64,000 bases of DNA, from positions 1 to 64,000 of the forward strand of contig NZ_JAGFWR010000019.1 in the NCBI RefSeq assembly GCF_017599305.1, given 5' to 3'. Position 1 is the first letter of the stretch. Each line of letters starts with the position of its first letter. The notes under the pieces are model-generated. The model saw nothing but the letters and a program-made list of their open reading frames with translations, did no database searches and was not told the DNA's origin. Shown piece by piece: positions 41,676-50,021 of the stretch. Made by a program: the position numbers and the translations under genes. Source of the stretch: Micromonospora antibiotica. GTDB lineage: Bacteria; Actinomycetota; Actinomycetes; Mycobacteriales; Micromonosporaceae.

Positions 41676-42872
41676 ATGGCTTCGGTTCGCCGTCGTGGCA
41701 CGACTGTCGCCGTGCTGCTCGGCCTGCTGCTGGCGGTCCCGGCGTGCGGCCCGGTCGCCGAGCGTCAGGCCCGCGAGCTGCGGGTCGGCTACGACAGCCT
41801 GGACGGCACCCGCGCGGTGTGGCCGCCCCGCGGGTCGCTCGCCGGGGACGCCACGGCGACGTCGGCGGTGACCGAGGCGGTCCGTGCCTGGCGCTCCCCG
41901 ATCGACGACCGCGCCCACCTGCCGTCGTCGGGCATCCTGTGGTCGGGTGCGGTCGACGGCGTCCCGCTGGCCCTGGTCGCGGCCGACGTGCCCGGGGAGA
42001 GCGCCTCCTGGCTGCTTCAGCTCACCGGTCGCGACGGCCGGTACGAGGTGACCCGGGCCAGCGAGTACACCGACCCGGGTTACCTGGTCTACGCCGACGT
42101 GCTCCCGCTGCACCTGCCCGACGGCCGGCGTTACCTGACCTCCGGCCGGGTGGAACGCCTGCTCGGCCCGGACGGTCGGGCGCTGCTGCTGACCGACGGG
42201 CTGACCGGCGCGGTCAAGGTGCCCGAGTGCCGGGCGGTGCCGGTGACGGCCACCCTGCGGGCCACCGAGTCGCTGCCCCGGGGGCGGGCCGCCGACCGCC
42301 TGCTCGACCTGGGCGTCGCCACCGCCGACCCGAGGTACCCCCTGGTCCGCGACGACACCGGCTCCGGCCGGCGGGCCCTCGACGGGCTGGACACCTGCAT
42401 GCTCGCCGACGAGCAGGGCCCGTTCGGGAGCATCCCGCGCCGCATCGGCGACCGGGACGCACCCCGGTCGGTGCCCGAGTCGTGGCCGATGGAGAAGGTG
42501 GCCGTCCGGGCGATCGGCGAGATGATGCTGGGCGGCGGAGCCGACCCCGGTGACCTGGAGCAGCTGACCTGGGAGACCGACGCGGGGACGATGACCGCGG
42601 TGGTCTACCGCCCGGCCGGCGACGGCACACCGGTGGTCTCCCCCGCCGACCGGTCCAACCCGCTCCAGACGTACGTCCTGCCGGTGCCGGGGCAGCCGCT
42701 GGTGGTGCTGACCTGGCGGGGCAACCGGGACGCGTCCCTGTCGGTGCCGCCCGGCACCCCCCGCCTGGTGGACCGCCCCGGCCTGGTGGTCGTCCCGCTG
42801 CCCGCCGCCCGCCAGACCTTCAGCCTGGCCACCGCCGAAAAAACCTACTACCGCTCCGCCGGCGGCCGCTGA
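41676..42872 (+). CDS. Predicted lipoprotein of unknown function
   Basis: A 398-aa exported protein. A basic N-terminus and hydrophobic stretch end in AVPACGP, a plausible lipobox. The mature part contains two recognisable halves (DGVPLALVAADVPGESASWLLQLTGRDG and GTMTAVVYRPAGDGTPVV) that look like beta-rich segments, and several isolated Cys (KVPECRAVP, LDTCMLAD). I recognise no family. The ATG at 41676 is chosen by the signal peptide; GGGGGCG upstream is only a weak ribosome-binding site, and an in-frame ATG lies at 41631. It is divergent from the copy-2 membrane protein. Confidence 0.68.
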   Translation: MASVRRRGTTVAVLLGLLLAVPACGPVAERQARELRVGYDSLDGTRAVWPPRGSLAGDATATSAVTEAVRAWRSPIDDRAHLPSSGILWSGAVDGVPLALVAADVPGESASWLLQLTGRDGRYEVTRASEYTDPGYLVYADVLPLHLPDGRRYLTSGRVERLLGPDGRALLLTDGLTGAVKVPECRAVPVTATLRATESLPRGRAADRLLDLGVATADPRYPLVRDDTGSGRRALDGLDTCMLADEQGPFGSIPRRIGDRDAPRSVPESWPMEKVAVRAIGEMMLGGGADPGDLEQLTWETDAGTMTAVVYRPAGDGTPVVSPADRSNPLQTYVLPVPGQPLVVLTWRGNRDASLSVPPGTPRLVDRPGLVVVPLPAARQTFSLATAEKTYYRSAGGR

Positions 42873-42932
42873 CCCCGCCCCACCCCGCCCCACCCCGGCC
42901 CGCCCTCCCTCTCGCCCCGACTCCCCCGCTCG

Positions 42933-43000
42933 CCCCGGTGATCAAGAGGTTTGCGTCACGGTGGCCGCCGCAGGTGACGCAAACCTCTTGATCACCGGGG
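42933..43000. repeat. 68-bp palindromic element, copy A
   Basis: Arms of 27 nt (42933-42959 and 42974-43000) are perfectly complementary around a 14-nt loop. The outer arm reads CCCCGGTGATCAAGAGGTT. The second copy, also 68 bp with the same outer arms, is at 60589-60656. It lies in the 245-bp convergent gap between the lipoprotein gene and dxs, where it can also terminate both transcripts. The rest of the gap is GC-rich simple sequence. Confidence 0.85.
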
Positions 43001-43117
43001 TCGGCGGCGGCGAGCGGGCGGGCAGGCAGGCGGGCGGGCGGGGGCGGGGCGCGGGAGAGAGACGACGCAGGGGCGGTCACGGCGGTGCCGTGACCGCCCC
43101 TGCGGGGTCGGGGTGGG

Positions 43118-45073
43118 TCAGTTGGGGGTGGTGTCGCGGGCGGGGAGGCGGACGGTTTCCACCGTGGGGGCGTCGCCGTCCAGGCCGGAGATCCAGCCGG
43201 TGACGTCGCGGGCCACGTCCTGCGCGGTCAACCGCAGGTCGGCCAGGATCTGCGCCCGGGTACCGTGCGGGTGCCAGTCGGCCGGTACGCCCAGGTCGCG
43301 CAGCGGCACCCGGACGTCGGCGTCGCGCAGCGCCTGGCCCAACGCGTCACCGACACCACCGATGCGGACGCCGTCCTCGACGCTGACCACGAGGCGGTGC
43401 CCGGCGGCCAGCTCGACCAGCTCGGCCGGCACCGGACGCACCCAGCGCGGGTCGACCACGGTGACGCCGTAGCCCTGCTCGGCCAGCCGGGACGCCACCT
43501 CCATCCCGAGCAGCCCGAACGAGCCGACCGCCACCAGCAGCACGTCGGTACGGGCCGACTCGGCCAGCACGTCGACCGGGCCGACCCGGCGGATGGCCGG
43601 CAGGTCGGCGGCGACGGTGCCGGTGGGGAACCTGACGATGGTGGGCCCGTCGTCGACGGCGATCGCCTCGCGCAGCTCCTCGCGGAGGCTGGCGGAGTCG
43701 CGGGGGGCGGCGATCCGCAGCCCCGGCACCACCCCGAAGACCGACATGTCCCAGATGCCGTAGTGGCTCGGTCCGTCCGGCCCGGTGATGCCGGCGCGGT
43801 CCAGCACGAACGTCACCGGCAGCTTGTGCATCGCCACGTCCAGCAGGACCTGGTCGAAGGCGCGGTTGAGGAAGGTCGCGTAGACCGCCACCACCGGGTG
43901 CAGGCCGCCCATCGCCAGGCCGGCCGCGGAGGTGGCCGCGTGCTGCTCGGCGATGCCCACGTCGTACACCCGGTGGGGGTGCTTGCGGGCCAGGGTGGCG
44001 ATGCCGGTGGGCTCGGCCATCGCGGCGGTGATCCCCACCACGTCGGGCCGTTCGTCGGCGATGGCGACCAGCTCGTCGGCGAAGACCTGGGTCCACTTCA
44101 CCGACGGGGCGGCGAGCAGCTTGCCGGTCTCGGCGTCGAACGCGCCCGGACCGTGCAGGCAGTCCGCCTCGTCCTCCTCGGCCGGGCGGTAGCCGTAGCC
44201 CTTGCGGGTCACCGCGTGCACGATCACCGGGCCGCCGAAGTTCTTGGCCGCGCGCAGCGCCGACTCGACGGCGGCGATGTCGTGCCCGTCGACCGGGCCG
44301 ACGTACTTGATGCCGAGGTCCTCGAACATCGCCTGCGGGGCGACCGCGTCCTTGATGCCCTTCTTGACCGCGTGCAGCACCTCGTACATCGGCTTGCCGA
44401 CGAACGGGGTGTTGCCGAGGGCGTCCTTGACCGTGTCGAGGACCTTCTCGTAGCCGGGGTTGAGCCGCAGCGACGACAGGTGGTCGGCCAGGCCGCCGAT
44501 GGTCGGCGAGTAGGAGCGGCCGTTGTCGTTGACCACGATGACCAGCCGGTTGCCGGCGGTGGCGATGTTGTTCAGCGCCTCCCAGCACATGCCGCCGGTG
44601 AGCGCGCCGTCGCCGACCACGGCGACCACGCTGCGCTGCTCGCCACGCAGGGCGTACGCCTTGGCCAGCCCGTCGGCGTAGGACAGGGCGGTGGAGGCGT
44701 GCGAGTTCTCGATCAGGTCGTGCTCGCTCTCGGCCTGGCTGGGGTAGCCGGACAGGCCACCGCGCTGGCGGAGCTTGTCGAAGCCGTCCTGCCGGCCGGT
44801 GAGGATCTTGTGCACGTACGACTGGTGGCCGGTGTCGAACAGGAGCCGGTCGCGCGGGGAGTCGAAGACCCGGTGCATGGCCAGGGTCAGCTCCACCACC
44901 CCCAGGTTGGGGCCGACGTGCCCACCCGTGCGGGAGACCTTGGCGATCAGGAAGTCACGGATCTCGGCGGCGAGGATGTCCAGCTGTTCGCCGGTCATCC
45001 GCTTCACGTCCTGCGGACCACGCACGGTGCCCAGCAGCCGGCCGTGGTGGGCCGTGTCCTCGTCAACACTCAT
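43118..45073 (-). CDS. dxs: 1-deoxy-D-xylulose-5-phosphate synthase
   Basis: A 651-aa thiamine-diphosphate enzyme that joins pyruvate and glyceraldehyde 3-phosphate, the first step of the MEP isoprenoid pathway. Motifs are the catalytic histidine in FDTGHQSYVHK, the thiamine-diphosphate site GDGALTGGMCWEALNNIA with NDN-GRSYSP, and the glutamate in DVGIAEQHAATSAAG. Full length. ATG at 45073 is chosen because TAGACT sits 8 nt upstream and the longer frame adds unconserved residues. In M. tuberculosis the orthologue (Rv2682c, from memory) lies next to RNase D; here about 17 kb separate them. Confidence 0.95.
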   Translation of the reverse strand: MSVDEDTAHHGRLLGTVRGPQDVKRMTGEQLDILAAEIRDFLIAKVSRTGGHVGPNLGVVELTLAMHRVFDSPRDRLLFDTGHQSYVHKILTGRQDGFDKLRQRGGLSGYPSQAESEHDLIENSHASTALSYADGLAKAYALRGEQRSVVAVVGDGALTGGMCWEALNNIATAGNRLVIVVNDNGRSYSPTIGGLADHLSSLRLNPGYEKVLDTVKDALGNTPFVGKPMYEVLHAVKKGIKDAVAPQAMFEDLGIKYVGPVDGHDIAAVESALRAAKNFGGPVIVHAVTRKGYGYRPAEEDEADCLHGPGAFDAETGKLLAAPSVKWTQVFADELVAIADERPDVVGITAAMAEPTGIATLARKHPHRVYDVGIAEQHAATSAAGLAMGGLHPVVAVYATFLNRAFDQVLLDVAMHKLPVTFVLDRAGITGPDGPSHYGIWDMSVFGVVPGLRIAAPRDSASLREELREAIAVDDGPTIVRFPTGTVAADLPAIRRVGPVDVLAESARTDVLLVAVGSFGLLGMEVASRLAEQGYGVTVVDPRWVRPVPAELVELAAGHRLVVSVEDGVRIGGVGDALGQALRDADVRVPLRDLGVPADWHPHGTRAQILADLRLTAQDVARDVTGWISGLDGDAPTVETVRLPARDTTPN

Positions 45074-45081
45074 GACGAGAG

Positions 45082-45087
45082 AGTCTA
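45082..45087 (-). promoter_or_regulatory. -10 element of leaderless dxs
   Basis: TAGACT on the minus strand with 8 nt to the ATG; no Shine-Dalgarno between. dxs therefore has its own promoter although anmK lies just upstream on the same strand. Confidence 0.55.
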
Positions 45088-45143
45088 TCGGCCGTCGCAC
45101 ACTCCGCAGTGCGGCCGTGGATCATCGCTGGTGGGGGCCCGGA

Positions 45144-46346
45144 TCAGCCCCGCACGACCAGTCGACGCGGCGGGAGCGTCCCGGTCACCCCGGCCGGCGG
45201 CCCGGACGGGGTCCAGGACCCCAGTACGGCCGCCCGGCGGGCCCCGGTCACCGAGGGCAGCGCCCCCGGCAGGCCGTGCCAGGACAGCCAGCCCAGCAGG
45301 GCGAACGCGTACGCCTCCCGGGCCTGGGCGGGCACCCCCAGCTCGTCGGTGGTCCGCAGCGTCCAGCGGCCGTCGCCGAGGGCGGCCAGCCGACCCCACA
45401 GGGTCGGGTTACGGACCCCGCCACCGGCGGCCACCAGCTCGGTCACCCGGTGCCGCCGGCAGGCGTCGACCACGGTCCGGGCGGTCAGCTCGGTCAGCGT
45501 GGCGAACACGTCGTCGCGGGCGACCGGTTCCCCGAGCGCCGCCAGCCGGTCGTCGAGGTAGCCGGGGTGGAACAGCTCCTTGCCGGTGGACTTGGGCGGT
45601 GGTGCCGCGTAGTAGGGCTCGGCGAGCAGCAGCGCCAGCAGCCCGGGGTGCACCCGGCCGGCCGCCGCCCGTACCCCGTCGACGTCGCAGGGCCGGTCGA
45701 GGAACCGGCGGGCCGCCGCGTCGAGCAGGGCGTTGGCCGGGCCCACGTCGTACCCGAGCACGGGTGCGTCCGGGGCGACCACGGTGAGGTTGGCGATGCC
45801 GCCCAGGTTGAGCGCCGCCCGCACCCCGCCGCCGGGTCGCCCGCCCAGGTCACCGCGCGCCCCGGCCGGGTCGTCGGGGGCGAGCAGCAGGGCGTCGAAG
45901 GCGGGGACCAGCGGGGCGCCCTGGCCACCGGCGGCGACGTCCGCCGACCGCAGGTCCGACAGCACGGGTACGCCCACCCGGGCGGCGACCCGGGCCGGCG
46001 CACCGAGCTGGAGGGTGCCGTGCACGGTGCCGCCGTCGACCCAGTGGAAGACCGTCTGCCCGGGGGAGACGACGACGTCGGCCCGCCCGCCGGCCAGCGC
46101 GACGCCGAGTGCGGCGGCGTCGGCGAACACCGCACCGAGGGCGTTGTCGAGCCGGCAGACCGCCTCGACCGTGGTCGGGTTCGGCGGCAGCACCGCCCCG
46201 ATCCGCTCCCGCAACTCCGCGTCGTAGCCCAACTCCCGGTGCCCCAACGCCCGCATCCACAGCGTCTGCCCGACGGCGGTGAACTCGGCGGCGACCACGT
46301 CCACCCCGTCGTACGAGGTGCCCGACATGAGCCCGACGATCCTCAT
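45144..46346 (-). CDS. anmK: Anhydro-N-acetylmuramic acid kinase
   Basis: A 400-aa kinase that hydrolyses and phosphorylates 1,6-anhydro-MurNAc to MurNAc-6-phosphate in cell-wall recycling. The N-terminal signature is MRIVGLMSGTSYDGVD, followed by the conserved VVVSPGQTVFHW, LGGIANLTVV, and the C-terminal VAAGGGVRNPTLW of the sugar-kinase fold. Full length. Its -10 (TAACCT, 46353-46358) overlaps the stop codon of the upstream methyltransferase gene. No murQ or nagZ is in the window. Confidence 0.93.
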   Translation of the reverse strand: MRIVGLMSGTSYDGVDVVAAEFTAVGQTLWMRALGHRELGYDAELRERIGAVLPPNPTTVEAVCRLDNALGAVFADAAALGVALAGGRADVVVSPGQTVFHWVDGGTVHGTLQLGAPARVAARVGVPVLSDLRSADVAAGGQGAPLVPAFDALLLAPDDPAGARGDLGGRPGGGVRAALNLGGIANLTVVAPDAPVLGYDVGPANALLDAAARRFLDRPCDVDGVRAAAGRVHPGLLALLLAEPYYAAPPPKSTGKELFHPGYLDDRLAALGEPVARDDVFATLTELTARTVVDACRRHRVTELVAAGGGVRNPTLWGRLAALGDGRWTLRTTDELGVPAQAREAYAFALLGWLSWHGLPGALPSVTGARRAAVLGSWTPSGPPAGVTGTLPPRRLVVRG

Positions 46347-46352
46347 CGGGCC

Positions 46353-46358
46353 AGGTTA
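46353..46358 (-). promoter_or_regulatory. -10 element of anmK overlapping an upstream stop codon
   Basis: TAACCT, 6 nt before the anmK ATG. Its first three bases are the TAA stop of the upstream methyltransferase gene. Confidence 0.45.
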
Positions 46359-47792
46359 GTCAGCGGGCGGCGGCAGGAACAGGCCGACCAGTTCGACGTG
46401 CTGGGTCATCGGGAACAGGTCGTAGCCGCGCAGGGCGGCGAGCCGCCAGCCGGCCCGGGTGAAGGTGCGCACGTCCCGGGCGAAGGCGGCCGGGTCGCAG
46501 GCCACGTAGGCGATCGCCCGGGGGTCGGCGGCGATCATGTCCCGGACCACCGCCGCGCCCGCACCGGTACGCGGCGGATCGAGCACCACCAGGTCGACCG
46601 GGCCGGTGATCCGGCGGCGGGCCAACGCGGTCTCCACCCGGGCGGCGACCACCTCGACCCGGGACAGGTCGGCCAGGTTGCGCCGGGCGGCGGCGACCCC
46701 CTCGGCGGCGGACTCGACCACGGTGACCCGGGCGTCCGGGCCGACCCGGGCGGCGAGCGCGCCGGCGAACAGGCCCGCCCCGCCGTACAGGTCCCAGGCG
46801 GACTCGCCGGGCTGCGGGGCGAGCAGGTCGAGGACCGCGTCGACCAGGGTGTCGGCGGCGGCCGGGTGCACCTGCCAGAACCCGCCGGCCGGCAGCGTCC
46901 AGTTCCGACCGGCGGCGACCTCCCGTACCGTCGCCGGTCCGTCGACCTCGGCCGCCGGCCCACCCGGGACGTCGACGGTCGTAGCCGGCTGGCCGGGCAG
47001 GTCGACCAGGGTGGGCACCCCGTCGGTCAGGGCGGTGACCACGACGTCGCCGCCGGTCGAGGCGACGACCTCCACCGACTCGGCCGTCGGCCAGGGCCGA
47101 CCGAGCAGCGGCAGTTCCTGGATCGCCGGGTGGGCGATCAGGCAGCGGTCGATCGGCACCACCTCGTGCGAGCGGTGCTTGAGCAGCCCGGCCCGGCCGG
47201 CGGCGTCGACCGCGTAGCGGACCCGGGAGCGCCAGCCCAGCGGGCCGCCGGGCAACGGCTCCACGGTGACCCGCAGCCCGTCGATCTCGGCGTCGGTGAG
47301 CCCGCCCAGCCGGGTGAGCTGCTCACGGACCACTGCCGTCTTCCAGCCGAGCTGGGCGGCCGGGGCCACGTGTTGCAGGTCGCAACCACCACAACCGCCC
47401 GGCCGGGCGTACGGGCAGGGCGGGGTGACCCGCTCCGGTGCAGCCGCGACGATCTCGACGGCGTCGGCGCGGGCGAAGCCCCGGTGCAGCTCGGTCACCT
47501 CGGCGATCACCCGCTCACCGGGCAACGCGTGCCGGACGAAGACCACCTGGCCGTCGACCCGGGCCACGCAGTGCCCACCGGGGGCGACCGCGTCGACTGT
47601 CAACTCGACCCGCTCGGCCTCCTCCAGCCCGGGCCGCCGCTCCGCCCCGGACCCACCGGCCCCGACCGCCGACCGACCCACCTCGGACCCGGCCACCTCG
47701 GACCGTCCCGCCTCGGACCCGGCTGCCTCGGGCAGGGCCGGGCCGGAACGGGCGGTGGTCGCGGAACGGGTGGGGCGGGATCGGGCGGTCAC
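46356..47792 (-). CDS. TRAM-domain class I SAM-dependent RNA methyltransferase (TrmA/RlmD type)
   Basis: A 478-aa 5-methyluridine-type RNA methyltransferase. After a ~50-residue disordered N-terminus comes a TRAM domain (ERVELTVDAVAPGGHCVARVDGQVVFV), then an iron-sulfur cysteine set CPYARPGGCGGCDLQH. The methyltransferase domain has DLYGGAGLFAGAL, VVLDPPRTGAG and the catalytic-cysteine motif AYVACDPAAFARD. Whether it acts on 23S rRNA or tRNA cannot be told. GTG at 47792 overlaps the stop of the permease gene (GTGA), so the two are co-translated. Orthologous by order to mycobacterial Rv2689c. Confidence 0.9.
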   Translation of the reverse strand: MTARSRPTRSATTARSGPALPEAAGSEAGRSEVAGSEVGRSAVGAGGSGAERRPGLEEAERVELTVDAVAPGGHCVARVDGQVVFVRHALPGERVIAEVTELHRGFARADAVEIVAAAPERVTPPCPYARPGGCGGCDLQHVAPAAQLGWKTAVVREQLTRLGGLTDAEIDGLRVTVEPLPGGPLGWRSRVRYAVDAAGRAGLLKHRSHEVVPIDRCLIAHPAIQELPLLGRPWPTAESVEVVASTGGDVVVTALTDGVPTLVDLPGQPATTVDVPGGPAAEVDGPATVREVAAGRNWTLPAGGFWQVHPAAADTLVDAVLDLLAPQPGESAWDLYGGAGLFAGALAARVGPDARVTVVESAAEGVAAARRNLADLSRVEVVAARVETALARRRITGPVDLVVLDPPRTGAGAAVVRDMIAADPRAIAYVACDPAAFARDVRTFTRAGWRLAALRGYDLFPMTQHVELVGLFLPPPAD

Positions 47793-49861
47793 GGGCGGTC
47801 TCCGGTCGACGGGTCGGGCTCGCCCGACGGGACGGCGCTCACCGGCGGGGCGGGCGGCGGCAGGGTGCTGCGCGGCGCGACCCGGGGACCCCGGGCGGGG
47901 GTACGGCTCAACGTCTCGTCCAGCCGGTCGAGGTTCTTGGTCGCGGTGGACGCCAACTGCCAGGGCACACTGGTCACCATCACGCCCGGCTCGAAGAGCA
48001 GCCGGCCCTTGAGCCGCAGCGCGCTCTGGTTGTGCAGCAGGTTCTCCCACCAGTGGCCCACGACGTACTCGGGGATGAAGACGGTGACCACGTCGCGGGG
48101 CGACTCCCGGCGGGTGTTCGCCACGAAGTTCAGGATCGGCCTGGTGATCTCCCGGTACGGCGAGTCGACCACGGTCAGCGGCACCGGCACTTCCCGCCGC
48201 TCCCACTCCTGCTGGAGCTGCCGGGTGTCCTTCTCGTCCACGTTGACGGTGACCGCGGTCAGCGTGTCCGGCCGGGTGGCACGGGCGTACGCGATGGCCC
48301 GCAGGGTCGGCTGGTGCAGCTTGCTGACCAGCACGATGGCGTGGTTGCGGGCGGGCAGCACCCCGCGCACCTCGGTCGGTTCCAGCTCGGCGGCGATCCG
48401 GTCGTAGTGCCGGCGGATGGCCAGCATCAGCACGTAGATCACCGCCATCGCGGCGATGGCGATCCACGCGCCGAGCAGGAACTTGGTGATCAGCACGATG
48501 ACCAGGACGGTGCCGGTCATCGCCATGCCGAACGCGTTGATCGCCCGGGAGCGGAACATCCGGCGGCGGGCCTGCGGGTCACGCTCGGTGCGCAGGTGCC
48601 GGTTCCAGTGCCGGATCATGCCGGCCTGGGAGAGCGTGAACGAGACGAAGACGCCGACGATGTAGAGCTGGATCAGCCGGGTCACCTCGGCCTGGAAACC
48701 GACGATCAGCACGATCGCGAAGACGGCGAGGAAGACGATGCCGTTGGAGAACGCCAGCCGGTCGCCCCGGGTGTGCAGTTGCCGGGGCAGGTAGCGGTCC
48801 TGGGCGAGGATCGAACCGAGCACCGGGAAGCCGTTGAACGCGGTGTTCGCGGCCAGGAAGAGGATCAGCGCGGTCATCCCGGCGACCACGTAGAGCAGCA
48901 CCGACCCGCCACCGAAGACGGTCTCGCCGAGCTGGGTGGTGACGGTCTTCTGCACGTACCCGTCGGGGCCGGAGAGGATCTGCGTGTTCGGGTCCTCGAC
49001 GAACTGCAGGCCGGTCAGCCGGGCCAGCCAGATGATGCCGACCAGCATGGACACCGAGATCGTGCCGAGCAGCAGCAGGGTGGTGGCCGCGTTGCGGCTC
49101 TTCGGGGCCTTGAACGCCGGCACCCCGTTGGAGATCGCCTCGACCCCGGTCAGCGCGGCGCAGCCGGAGGAGAAGGTCCGCAGCAGCAGGAAGATCAGCG
49201 CGAAGCCGGTCACGCTGTGCTCGGCCTGGATCTCCAGCCCGGCGCTGGGGGCGCGCAGGTCGTCGCCGAGGATGAAGTACCGGACCAGCCCGGTGAGGAT
49301 CATGCCGCCGATGACGATCACGAAGCCGTACGTCGGGATGGCGAACGCGGTGCCGGACTCACGCAGCCCACGCAGGTTCATCGCGGTCAACAGCACCACC
49401 GCGGTCACCGCGATCAACACCTTGTGGGTGGCCACGAAGGGCACCACCGAACCGAGGTTGGCCACCCCGGAGGAGACCGACACGGCGACGGTCAGCACAT
49501 AGTCGACAAGCAGCGCGCTGCCCACCGCCAGCCCCGCCCGGGGACCCAGGTTGACCGTGGCCACCTCGTAGTCGCCGCCGCCGGAGGGGTACGCGTGCAC
49601 GTTCTGCCGGTAGCTGGCCACCACGGTCAGCATGACCACGACCACCGCGAGGGCGATCCACGGGGAGAACAGGAACGCCGACGCCCCGGCGATGGAGAGG
49701 GTCAGCAGGATCTCGTCGGGGGCGTACGCGACGCTGGACAGCGCGTCGGAGGCGAAGACCGGCAGGGCGATGCGCTTGGGCAGCAGGGTGTGTTGGAGCC
49801 GGTCGGACCGGAACGGTCGACCGACGAGGAGTCGCTTCAGCAGCGAGGTGGGACTGGCCAC
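47789..49861 (-). CDS. KimA-like potassium/proton symporter (APC superfamily)
   Basis: A 690-aa APC-superfamily permease. About 12 membrane helices occupy residues 30-450. The motif LPVFASDALSSVAYAPDEIL matches Bacillus KimA (YdaO) ASSDALSSVAYGTEQIL, as do SYRQNVHAYPSGGGDYEVA, LVDYVLTVAVSVSSGVAN, LLRTFSSGCAALTGVEAISNGVPAFK and NTAFNGFPVLGSILAQDRYLPRQL. The ~240-residue C-terminal cytoplasmic domain (AIVLVSKLHQPTLRAIAYARA..., HWWENLLHNQSALRLK) also matches KimA's universal-stress-like tail. GTG at 49861 is chosen because the homologues begin there and TACCCT lies 8 nt upstream. It is divergent from two TrkA genes. I infer high-affinity K+ uptake; transport is not proven. Confidence 0.85.
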   Translation of the reverse strand: MASPTSLLKRLLVGRPFRSDRLQHTLLPKRIALPVFASDALSSVAYAPDEILLTLSIAGASAFLFSPWIALAVVVVMLTVVASYRQNVHAYPSGGGDYEVATVNLGPRAGLAVGSALLVDYVLTVAVSVSSGVANLGSVVPFVATHKVLIAVTAVVLLTAMNLRGLRESGTAFAIPTYGFVIVIGGMILTGLVRYFILGDDLRAPSAGLEIQAEHSVTGFALIFLLLRTFSSGCAALTGVEAISNGVPAFKAPKSRNAATTLLLLGTISVSMLVGIIWLARLTGLQFVEDPNTQILSGPDGYVQKTVTTQLGETVFGGGSVLLYVVAGMTALILFLAANTAFNGFPVLGSILAQDRYLPRQLHTRGDRLAFSNGIVFLAVFAIVLIVGFQAEVTRLIQLYIVGVFVSFTLSQAGMIRHWNRHLRTERDPQARRRMFRSRAINAFGMAMTGTVLVIVLITKFLLGAWIAIAAMAVIYVLMLAIRRHYDRIAAELEPTEVRGVLPARNHAIVLVSKLHQPTLRAIAYARATRPDTLTAVTVNVDEKDTRQLQQEWERREVPVPLTVVDSPYREITRPILNFVANTRRESPRDVVTVFIPEYVVGHWWENLLHNQSALRLKGRLLFEPGVMVTSVPWQLASTATKNLDRLDETLSRTPARGPRVAPRSTLPPPAPPVSAVPSGEPDPSTGDRP

Positions 49862-49869
49862 AAGCGCTA

Positions 49870-49895
49870 AGGGTACGACCACCGGATGGTGGTCG
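49870..49895 (-). promoter_or_regulatory. -10 and inverted repeat in the kimA-like promoter
   Basis: TACCCT (minus strand, 49870-49875) is 8 nt from the GTG. Directly upstream lies CGACCACC-GGAT-GGTGGTCG (49876-49895), a perfect 8-bp inverted repeat with a 4-bp centre that fills the -10/-35 spacer. A protein bound there would block the promoter. Confidence 0.55.
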
Positions 49896-50021
49896 CCGGG
49901 GGGTGCCTGATCCCGCTCCCACGCCCCGGCGCGGTACGGTTCGGTCCCCCGTCGGCGGGGTGGACGTGGCAGGCTCGCAGACGACAGTCGCCGGACGCAG
50001 GCGCACCTTGGGAGGGACACC

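Noticed and set aside
44775..48407. Very long plus-strand open frame (1210 codons) opposite dxs, anmK and the methyltransferase
   Set aside because: Composition is Arg/Pro/Gly/His-rich with no domains, and three well-conserved genes occupy the other strand. It is a GC-bias artefact.
49862..50021. c-di-AMP (ydaO) riboswitch before the kimA-like gene
   Set aside because: The predicted -10 is 8 nt from the start codon, leaving no leader, and no riboswitch-like helices are visible.
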